64,000 nt of DNA from CAKSHP01 sp045636325 (GTDB taxonomy: Bacteria; Bacillota; Clostridia; UBA1381; UMGS1253), in contig JAZTXH010000006.1 in assembly GCA_045636325.1 (NCBI GenBank), positions 29,159 through 93,158 on the forward strand, given 5' to 3'. Shown in pieces: positions 57,889 to 64,000 of the stretch; positions within the stretch are counted from its first letter, which is position 1, and every line of letters begins with the position of its first letter. A program made the translations under genes and the position numbers. The notes under the pieces are model-generated. The model was not told where the DNA came from, made no database searches, and was given only the letters and a program-made list of their open reading frames with translations.

Positions 57889-58889
57889 TATTCTAATACA
57901 TATACGTTAACTTTCCTTGAGCCAAAGTTTAACGCTTCTCTTCTTGAACCCATAAACAAATCAACTCTGTTACCCTTGATTGAACCGCCAGTATCGCCCG
58001 CAAAGCTGTAACCGTAAACGTAAGAGCCATCAACTGTTTCAATGTAAAGCTTTGTTCCAAGAGGAATAACCCTTGGGTCTACCGCAACTGTTCCTACTGT
58101 AGGAACCCTACCAAGTGCTGTTCTGGGATTGTGCTTTCCTAAAGTTTCGTAAGAGCCGTCATATGCGGTAGCACGGCAGGTTATAACCTTTTTGTAATTT
58201 GCAGGTGCATTACCTGAGCCACCAAGCTTTGTGCCGACTTTAACAATCTTGTCTACAGGTTGTTTTATAACTACGCTTGAGATTCTTTCTTTTCCTGTAT
58301 ACTGACCGTTTGTATAAATGTAATGATATACTACATCTTCATTACCGTTTTGCCCTTCCTGAGCAACAACCTCTGTGCCTTTGAGAATAGTAGAATCATC
58401 TTCATATACAGTATTAAATAAAATCGGCTCATTAATAATTTCCTGACTTCTTACCACACGGGTCAAAGTGATTGTTGTCCCTGAAAGAGTAACCACATCA
58501 TCAGGATTAAGAGGAACATTATGCTGTGCCAAAATTTGATTTACATCAGTATAAGGGCTTAGCAATGTATAAGTTCCGTTAGTACCGTCTAAAACGGTAT
58601 ACTCTTTTGCACGTGTAATCTCAACAACGCTTGCATTTTCAACCGGAGTGGATAAATCCGTGCTTAAAAGGTCACAGTAAGAGAGAGTGATACCTGCCTG
58701 GGCAAGCACTTCGCCTACGGTGTTTTTTGTTGTTTTAAAGACTGCCGTTGCATCTCCGTCAACAATAGTGATAGTTCTTTGTGTAGCAGCTATAGATGTA
58801 AACCATATTGCGGCTGTTAAAAAAACAACCATAACTGCCATCAAAGATTTTTTCTGTGATGTCTTATTTGTAAGACTGCAATTTGACAT
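57888..58889 (-). CDS. YabE-like wall protein with DUF348, G5 and 3D domains
   Basis: 333 aa from ATG 58889 (MSNCSLTNK), about ten bases after TGGAGGT; an upstream in-frame ATG overlaps that SD. Membrane or signal segment at residues 17-34. Two DUF348 repeats (TITIVDGDATAVFKTT and EYTVLDGTNGTYTLL) are followed by a G5 domain (about 165-240). The C-terminal 3D lytic domain has three conserved Asp (AVDPRVIPLGTKLYI, FAGDTGGSIKG, NRVDLF). Probable peptidoglycan-cleaving enzyme of the Rpf/MltA-fold type. Confidence 0.9.
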   Translation of the reverse strand: MSNCSLTNKTSQKKSLMAVMVVFLTAAIWFTSIAATQRTITIVDGDATAVFKTTKNTVGEVLAQAGITLSYCDLLSTDLSTPVENASVVEITRAKEYTVLDGTNGTYTLLSPYTDVNQILAQHNVPLNPDDVVTLSGTTITLTRVVRSQEIINEPILFNTVYEDDSTILKGTEVVAQEGQNGNEDVVYHYIYTNGQYTGKERISSVVIKQPVDKIVKVGTKLGGSGNAPANYKKVITCRATAYDGSYETLGKHNPRTALGRVPTVGTVAVDPRVIPLGTKLYIETVDGSYVYGYSFAGDTGGSIKGNRVDLFMGSRREALNFGSRKVNVYVLE

Positions 58890-59055
58890 ATTAACAATTA
58901 CCTCCATTTTTTTACGCTTTACGAAAAGTAAAAATTTATGCTGACTGCATATGAACTTGTGCGTTTGTAAAAAAGCCGATTTTATAAGCTTGGTAATATA
59001 AAACGCAAAAGCCATAAAAAGCGTATTAAAAAATTTTTTATCTCAAGGCTATTAC

Positions 59056-59084
59056 ATTTTAAAACATTTCTAGTGGTTTGTCAA
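59056..59084 (-). promoter_or_regulatory. promoter of the 3D/G5 protein gene
   Basis: Minus-strand TTGACA (59079-59084), 17 bp, TAAAAT (59056-59061). Leader about 160 nt; I looked for a c-di-AMP (ydaO) riboswitch and did not find its core. The rest of 59085-59330 shows nothing recognisable. Confidence 0.85.
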
Positions 59085-59333
59085 GTTTTTTTAATAATTT
59101 TGTAACAAAATCGCTTAAAAAATACCATAAAAAGGAAAGTTAAAAGTGGAAAAACTGCCGCTTTTTTATATATTATGTACTAAATAATAGGATTTATTCC
59201 TTTAAATTAATGTTGAAATTTAACGAATTTTGTGATATTAATTTTTTGGCAGATGTAATAAATATAAAAAAAGTGTTAAAAAGTATGTAATAATTAATGG
59301 TGCAGATGTGTAAAAAATTTAATATAAAATTGC

Positions 59334-59362
59334 TTTACATTTGCTGATGAATATAGTAGAAT
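59334..59362 (+). promoter_or_regulatory. promoter of the first VanW gene
   Basis: TTTACA (59334-59339), 17 bp, TAGAAT (59357-59362). UTR about 115 nt. Confidence 0.65.
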
Positions 59363-59483
59363 AGTACTGCATATTGTTGTAGTATGTATTATTAAAGGAA
59401 GATAAGCACAATATTTAGAATGTGATTATTATAGACAATCTTTTGTAAATATGAGGAATTATAAAGAATAAGGAGTAGTTATT

Positions 59484-61289
59484 GTGGATAAAAAAAGCAA
59501 AGAAAATGCTGAGCCCAGAAGAAGACGGGCGGCAGCGAAAAAAAGCAATAATAAAGGCATAATAACTTTAGCTGTTACGGCGGTAGTTATCATAATAGCC
59601 GTATTATTATGTTTTATAGTATGCAAAAGCAATAAAACAAGTGACGTTGTTTCAAAGGGCATACATGTAGGCGATATTGACCTTAGCGGTAAAAACCGTC
59701 AGCAGGTTGAAGAAAGCCTTGCAGGTCTTGTTAATGCTTTTGATGAATCTGAGGTTAATCTTAACATAGAATCAAGAAGCTTTATAAAAAGTATAAAGGC
59801 CGCAGATATTTCTTTAAAGTTCAGCATTGTAAAAACAGCTGACAAAGTTTTCGAAACAGGAAAAAAATTCAGCTTATTTAAAAGTAAAAAGAAAAATGAC
59901 GTGGGATATTCATTTGATTATGATGCAGTTGCTCTTAACCATATAATAAATGAGGTCACTGCAGGCGCAGGGGGAACATTAAAAGAGCATCAGGTAACTA
60001 TTGAAGGTGAGGCGGCAGTTATAGAGTCAGGCAAAGCCGGCACAGGTGTTTCGGCTAAAACTGCAAAGGATGTTATAATAAATAGCTTTAAGCCTTATGT
60101 GAAAACTGAGGTAACTGTTCCAATGGAGCAGACTGAGCCTGCTGACATGACAGTAGATTATCTTAGTGATATGGTTAAAGCTGAAAAGAAAGATGCTCAA
60201 TTTGTATATGTAGGAGGAAATGTTGAAATAAGTCAGGAAGTTGACGGAATAGAGCTTGACAGAAAAGATGCAGAAGAAAAGCTTAAAGGCTTTAAAGCAG
60301 GCTCAAAACCTGTTAAAGTAAAGCTTATTGTGACACCGGCAGAGGTTACAAAACAGCAGCTTTCGGGCAAACTGTTTGCTGATGTGTTAGGTCAGTATAC
60401 CACAAACTATAACACAGGTCAGGTTAATAGAAGTATTAATGTGGAGCTTGCGGCGAAGCATATAAACGGCAAGGTGTTGCTTCCGGATGAAGTATTTTCA
60501 TATAATGAAACTGTGGGTCCGAGAACTGCTGAAAGAGGATTCAAAGCTGCATCTGTTTATGTGGGAAGTACAGTGGAAAGTGGTCTTGGAGGGGGAATAT
60601 GTCAGACCTGTTCAACGCTGTATCCTGCTGTTTTATATGCTGATTTGGAAGTTGTTGAAAGGTCTAACCACTCACTTGAGGTATCTTATGTTCCTCTTGG
60701 TATGGATGCAACTGTTGCATGGGGTTCTCTGGACTTTAAGTTTAAAAATTCTACAACATACCCTGTAAAGATTCAGAGTAGTTATGGCGGCGGAAAAGTA
60801 ACCATATCCATCCTTGGTACTAAAGAAAATAAAAACAAAAAAGTAGAAATTGTAACAGAAAGAACAAGTTATATTCCATTTACAACAAAAGATGTTCCTG
60901 ACCCCGCGCTTTTGCCGGGTGAGAGAGTAGAACAAAATGCAGGCTTTAACGGAAGCACATATAATACCTATAAAGTTTACTATGAAAACGGTGTAGAAGT
61001 AGAACGTAAGTATATAGGAAGAAGTGTTTACAGAATGGTGGAAAAGGTTTATAATGTGGGAGTAGATGAGAACGGATTGATACCGACAGAACCAAATGTT
61101 TCTGTAGAACAGCCACCGTCAGATACGTCTGGAGAAACAGCACCCCCTGAGGGACAGAATCCCAATCTTTCAGAACCAACGGTCGGAACAGTTGATGCAC
61201 CTGTATCAACTGTTATGCCAACGCAGCCATCTCAGGCACCTGAAGAAGCATCAGGAACAAATGAAAGCGAGTATCCTGATGGTGTGTAA
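59484..61289 (+). CDS. membrane-anchored VanW-family protein
   Basis: 601 aa, start GTG 59484, nine bases after AAGGAG. A very basic N-terminus (PRRRRAAAKK) precedes one membrane segment (residues 26-47). Residues 55-290 look like YoaR-type peptidoglycan-binding repeats. The VanW domain (about 298-445) has VFSYNETVGPRTAERGF and GGGICQTCSTLY. A G5-like segment (YENGVEVERKYIGRSVYRM) and a Pro/Thr/Ser/Glu-rich tail follow. VanW function is unknown; a wall role is inferred. It is a paralogue of the next gene. Confidence 0.9.
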   Translation: MDKKSKENAEPRRRRAAAKKSNNKGIITLAVTAVVIIIAVLLCFIVCKSNKTSDVVSKGIHVGDIDLSGKNRQQVEESLAGLVNAFDESEVNLNIESRSFIKSIKAADISLKFSIVKTADKVFETGKKFSLFKSKKKNDVGYSFDYDAVALNHIINEVTAGAGGTLKEHQVTIEGEAAVIESGKAGTGVSAKTAKDVIINSFKPYVKTEVTVPMEQTEPADMTVDYLSDMVKAEKKDAQFVYVGGNVEISQEVDGIELDRKDAEEKLKGFKAGSKPVKVKLIVTPAEVTKQQLSGKLFADVLGQYTTNYNTGQVNRSINVELAAKHINGKVLLPDEVFSYNETVGPRTAERGFKAASVYVGSTVESGLGGGICQTCSTLYPAVLYADLEVVERSNHSLEVSYVPLGMDATVAWGSLDFKFKNSTTYPVKIQSSYGGGKVTISILGTKENKNKKVEIVTERTSYIPFTTKDVPDPALLPGERVEQNAGFNGSTYNTYKVYYENGVEVERKYIGRSVYRMVEKVYNVGVDENGLIPTEPNVSVEQPPSDTSGETAPPEGQNPNLSEPTVGTVDAPVSTVMPTQPSQAPEEASGTNESEYPDGV

Positions 61290-61298
61290 AAAACATAC

Positions 61299-61327
61299 CG
61301 GCCTTCACAACGAAGGTCGGTTTTTAT
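61299..61327 (+). terminator. terminator after the first VanW gene
   Basis: ACCGGCCTTC pairs with GAAGGTCGGT, followed by a T-run. Confidence 0.9.
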
Positions 61328-61399
61328 TATAAACTAAGCAAATGTCACTTTTTAATATGCGTTTAGTAAAAAATAATTTTATTTTAGAAAATATGATAA

Positions 61400-61428
61400 T
61401 TGACAAATATTTTTGTAAAGAGTATAAT
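61400..61428 (+). promoter_or_regulatory. promoter of the second VanW gene
   Basis: Perfect TTGACA (61400-61405), 17 bp, TATAAT (61423-61428). Confidence 0.93.
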
Positions 61429-61482
61429 GTATATATTAATGTATAATGGTAAGTTTGCATTAAATTGGAAAGAGGGAAAAAT

Positions 61483-62748
61483 ATGAGAGGTATAAATAAA
61501 ATAATTTGCCTTGTTATAGTTTTGGGTATGTTATTTTCAGGAAATGTTTTGACATTTGCGGTCGATACAAATAAGGAAGAGAGTGTAAAAGTTGGGAAGG
61601 CTGATAATTTAAGCAAAATATATTCACCGTCAGGTGATGAGGCATTTGTTGCCGAAAGTATTGTTGATGACTTTTTAAAAATGGGATGGTATACAGAGCC
61701 TGTTAAAATAATATATGCTCCTGATGGCAGATACGCAGTGGTCGGAGTAGCAGATGTTGACAGCTTTCTTCGGGAAGGATGGTATACAGAACCGGTTGTG
61801 ATACTGTATTCATTAACAAAAAATGCTATAGTTGTGGCCGAAAGAGATTTGGAAAATTACAGTGCCGAAGAATGGTACAGAGTTCCCGTAACTGAAATGT
61901 ATGCTCCCGGAGACAAAAAAATTGTTGTAAATAAAAACGAAGTGGAAGCATACAAAGCAGTAGGATGGTATGAAATTCCCGTAACTGAAATGTATGCGCC
62001 GGAGGATAAAACCATTGTAGTAGGCAAAAACGAAGTGGAAGCATACAAAGCAGTAGGATGGTATACATTTCCTGTAGTTGCCATGTATACATATGATGGA
62101 AGAGAAATAATTATAGATAAAAACGAAGTGGAAGCATATAAGGCTGTAGGATGGTACGTAAGTCCTTTCCCGGATGTTTTGGGTCAGTATGTTTCATATT
62201 ATAACCCTGCCCTTTATGACCGGAGTGTAAATGTAGAACTAGCAGCTCAAAGTATAAACGGAAAAGTGTTAATGCCGGGTGAAGTGTTTTCATATAATGC
62301 AGCGGTAGGTCCAAGAACCGCTGAAAGAGGATTTAAAATGGCAACGATATTTGTGGGTGGCGGAACTGCGCTGGGTCTTGGCGGTGGAATATGTCAGACA
62401 AGCTCAACTTTATATTCTGCAGTTTTGCATGCGGATTTAGAAATTATTGAAAGAACAAATCATTCTTTAAAGGTAACTTATGTACCGAATGGTATGGATG
62501 CTACAGTTTCATGGGGCTCGCTTGATTTTAAGTTTAAGAATTCCACAAATTATCCTATAAGAATACAGTGTGAGTATGGTGGCGGAACTCTTAAAGTATC
62601 TGTTATGGGTAAAAAAGAAGATAAAAGCAAGAGTGTTGAAATTATTTCAACCAGTGTGGGAAGTGTATATGATACATATAAAATTTATTACCAAAACGGC
62701 GTTGAAGCAGAACGCAAGTTTATTGCAAGAAGTGTATATGGTAATTAA
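61483..62748 (+). CDS. secreted VanW-family protein with six 31-residue GWY repeats
   Basis: 421 aa from ATG 61483, seven bases after AGAGGG; the TTG at 61465 overlaps the SD. Signal peptide residues 1-26 (ends LTFA). Six repeats carry G/E-W-Y at residues 68, 99, 130, 161, 192 and 223, exactly 31 apart, each with a Y-x-x-D/G strand and a VEAYKAVGWY-like end. The VanW domain (about 232-375) has VFSYNAAVGPRTAERGF and GLGGGICQTSSTLY, very close to the upstream paralogue. The repeats may bind the wall. No membrane anchor after cleavage. Confidence 0.92.
   Translation: MRGINKIICLVIVLGMLFSGNVLTFAVDTNKEESVKVGKADNLSKIYSPSGDEAFVAESIVDDFLKMGWYTEPVKIIYAPDGRYAVVGVADVDSFLREGWYTEPVVILYSLTKNAIVVAERDLENYSAEEWYRVPVTEMYAPGDKKIVVNKNEVEAYKAVGWYEIPVTEMYAPEDKTIVVGKNEVEAYKAVGWYTFPVVAMYTYDGREIIIDKNEVEAYKAVGWYVSPFPDVLGQYVSYYNPALYDRSVNVELAAQSINGKVLMPGEVFSYNAAVGPRTAERGFKMATIFVGGGTALGLGGGICQTSSTLYSAVLHADLEIIERTNHSLKVTYVPNGMDATVSWGSLDFKFKNSTNYPIRIQCEYGGGTLKVSVMGKKEDKSKSVEIISTSVGSVYDTYKIYYQNGVEAERKFIARSVYGN
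61933..62156 (+). repeat. 93-bp coding repeats in the second VanW gene
   Basis: A 38-bp core (starting AAAAACGAAGTGGAAGCATA) recurs at 61933, 62026 and 62119, exactly 93 bp apart. The first two are identical and the third has a few changes. Recent duplication or gene conversion is likely. Confidence 0.92.
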
Positions 62749-62759
62749 AACACAATGCC

Positions 62760-62793
62760 AAAAAAACGCGTCTCATGAGAGACGCGTTTTTTA
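62760..62793. terminator. bidirectional terminator between the second VanW gene and rsmA
   Basis: AAAAAACGCGTCTC pairs perfectly with GAGACGCGTTTTTT around ATGA. Confidence 0.95.
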
Positions 62794-63663
62794 ATCTTGT
62801 TTTTCACATACGGCCTTTGTAAGTTTTGCAAAATCTTCTAATGCAAGCTGCTCGCCGCGAACATTTTCTGAAAACCCGATTTGAGAAAATATAATTTTAA
62901 ATTCATCTTTTGAAATATTAAAGCCGCCAAATCCCTGCAGTGCGTTTAAAAGGATTTTGCGCCTCTGACCGAATGCGGCTTTGACAAGACGAAAAAACAT
63001 CTTTTCATTGCAAACGTTCACTGCGGGAGTTTTTAAAAGTTTAAGCTTTACCACAGCAGAATCAACCTTGGGCGGTGGTGCAAAAACCTTTGCAGGCACA
63101 AAGGTTATCATCTCAGGTACAGAATGATAATGCACAAGTGCAGAAAGTGCAGAACAGTTTTTCTTACCTGGAGTGGCACAAAGTCTGTCAGCAACTTCTT
63201 TTTGAACCATAACAACAATATTTTCTATATTAAGTTCTCTATTTTCTAAAAGGAAGGTTAAAATCGGTGTAGTTATATAATAAGGAAGATTAGCAGCCAA
63301 TGTAACCCTGCTGCAATCAGAAAACTTTTCTGCAATAAGTGCATTTAGGTCAATTTTTAAAACATCAGAAAAAATAATTTCTATATTATTATGTTCTGCA
63401 AGAGTTTCGGCTAAAATATCCTTAAGTCTTATATCAAGCTCAATTGCAACAACTTTTTTTGCGTGTTTTGCAAGTTCGTTTGTTAAAACGCCTATACCGG
63501 GACCGATTTCAATAACGCCTGTTTCAATGTCCAGCTCGGATGCAAATGCAATTTCTTTTAAAACTCCTTCATCGGTCAAAAAGTTTTGACCAAGACCTTT
63601 GCTCATGTAAAAACCATATTTATCCTTTATATATTTTATGGTTTGAAGAGATGTTAAATCCAT
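62791..63663 (-). CDS. rsmA: 16S rRNA dimethyladenosine transferase RsmA (KsgA)
   Basis: 290 aa. SAM-binding GLGQNFLTDEGV and VIEIGPGIGVLTNELA, acidic VAIELD, and catalytic NLPYYITTPIL. It dimethylates two adjacent adenines near the 3' end of 16S rRNA. Start ATG 63663 follows AAGGAG. Monocistronic here, with its own promoter. An rRNA-type promoter starts about 200 bp away in the other direction. Confidence 0.96.
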   Translation of the reverse strand: MDLTSLQTIKYIKDKYGFYMSKGLGQNFLTDEGVLKEIAFASELDIETGVIEIGPGIGVLTNELAKHAKKVVAIELDIRLKDILAETLAEHNNIEIIFSDVLKIDLNALIAEKFSDCSRVTLAANLPYYITTPILTFLLENRELNIENIVVMVQKEVADRLCATPGKKNCSALSALVHYHSVPEMITFVPAKVFAPPPKVDSAVVKLKLLKTPAVNVCNEKMFFRLVKAAFGQRRKILLNALQGFGGFNISKDEFKIIFSQIGFSENVRGEQLALEDFAKLTKAVCEKQD

Positions 63664-63694
63664 AAATTAAACTCCTTTTTTTAATTATAACTGT

Positions 63695-63723
63695 ATTTTA
63701 CTATAAAAATACGAATAAGTCAA
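63695..63723 (-). promoter_or_regulatory. promoter of rsmA
   Basis: Minus-strand TTGACT (63718-63723), 17 bp, TAAAAT (63695-63700). Confidence 0.85.
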
Positions 63724-63869
63724 ATAAGTTTTTTTGTTTTTAAATTAAAAACAGTGTAGTTTTTGTGCAAAAATATGTATAAATAACTATAAAAATGTGC
63801 AGAATTAAGATAAAAGCAACAATGATTATAAAAAAAATAAAAAAACTTATAAAAAAAATAAAAAAAGTG

Positions 63870-63899
63870 TTGACAAAAGAGGAAGATGTATAGTATACT
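63870..63899 (+). promoter_or_regulatory. rRNA-operon-type promoter at the right edge
   Basis: TTGACA (63870-63875), 18 bp, TATACT (63894-63899), after an A-rich tract resembling an UP element. Downstream come a CCACT/AGTGG hairpin (63909-63926) and the phrase GGACATTGAAAATTAAACAG (63932-63951), typical of leaders before 16S rRNA. The rRNA gene itself would lie beyond the window. Confidence 0.7.
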
Positions 63900-64000
63900 T
63901 GTAGAGCACCACTTGAGAAGAGTGGGGCATTGGACATTGAAAATTAAACAGTATAAACGAAATAAAACACGAAAAGTACTTGTCAATAAATTTGAGTAAA

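Noticed and set aside
58890..59055. c-di-AMP (ydaO) riboswitch before the 3D/G5 gene
   Set aside because: The family often has one, but the conserved core sequences are not present on the minus strand.
61900..62160. CRISPR-like array
   Set aside because: The 93-bp repeats are in frame and encode 31-residue units; there are no spacers and no cas genes.
59484..62748. Vancomycin-resistance locus because of VanW homology
   Set aside because: No vanH, vanA/B ligase, vanX or VanRS pair nearby; VanW domains are common in chromosomal wall proteins.

Overview
The window is chromosomal DNA of a low-GC, Gram-positive type bacterium, most likely an uncultured or little-studied member of the Clostridia (Bacillota). 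The signs are the gene order dnaA-dnaN-yaaA-recF-remB-gyrB, a WalRK-type two-component pair without walHIJ, SLH-domain, SleB-like, 3D/G5 and VanW surface proteins, a tRNA-Trp T-box, CIRCE, a Bacillus-type parS and many near-consensus sigma-A promoters (TTGACA, 17 bp, TATAAT). I cannot name the genus. The stretch is almost all housekeeping genes. I see no prophage, CRISPR array, intact insertion sequence or defence island.

Layout. 1-1.8 kb: 5' part of a large secreted cohesin-like surface protein, running off the left edge. 2.1-6.7 kb: gltX-glnS, a UPF0178 protein and an SDR. 6.9-9.3 kb (minus): trpBA behind a complete Trp T-box. 9.3-11.3 kb (minus): ispD-ispF-PHP. 11.5-13.2 kb: a zinc-ribbon membrane protein and metAA. 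13.4-19.6 kb (minus): pgk-tpiA-gpmI-gyrA. 20.3-22.7 kb: two LplB/YtcP-type permeases, the first with an unusual coiled-coil extension. 22.8-28.6 kb: trmK, a NIF3-like gene, a LacI regulator, radC with an unknown partner, and CIRCE-controlled htpG. 28.8-33.7 kb: an unknown membrane-anchored protein, a three-SLH surface protein and a YitT transporter with its own small leader. 34.2-41.7 kb: rpoB-rpoC. 41.7-45.7 kb: two parS sites, parAB, a small coiled-coil membrane protein and serS. 45.7-49.3 kb: walRK (minus) and a SleB-like hydrolase whose start region is broken. 49.4-56 kb: the origin, with dnaA, a DnaA-trio unwinding element, dnaN, yaaA, recF, remB and gyrB. 56-63.7 kb: UPF0210 and ACT proteins, a 3D/G5 protein, two tandem VanW proteins and rsmA. 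At 63.9 kb an rRNA-type promoter points off the right edge.

How it fits together. The right half is the classical origin segment (initiation, clamp, repair, gyrase B, then an rrn promoter), co-directional with a fork moving right. parS-parAB and walRK lie on the left arm. rpoBC is detached from rplJL, and it runs toward the origin, which is unusual for a heavily transcribed operon. A set of wall genes (SleB-like, 3D/G5, two VanW, SLH) surrounds the origin together with walRK, a typical wall-homeostasis system.

Most notable signals: (i) DnaA carries His-Tyr where the DNA-recognition helix normally has Asp-His, and the origin lacks any canonical TTATCCACA box but holds several TTTNCACAT-like motifs; (ii) a yitT leader with promoter, 19-codon ORF and terminator, facing an opposing promoter; (iii) a SleB-like gene whose best start reads AUG-UGA; (iv) a VanW protein with six repeats spaced exactly 31 residues apart; (v) the coiled-coil extension on an ABC permease; (vi) a long inverted repeat in the parA leader.
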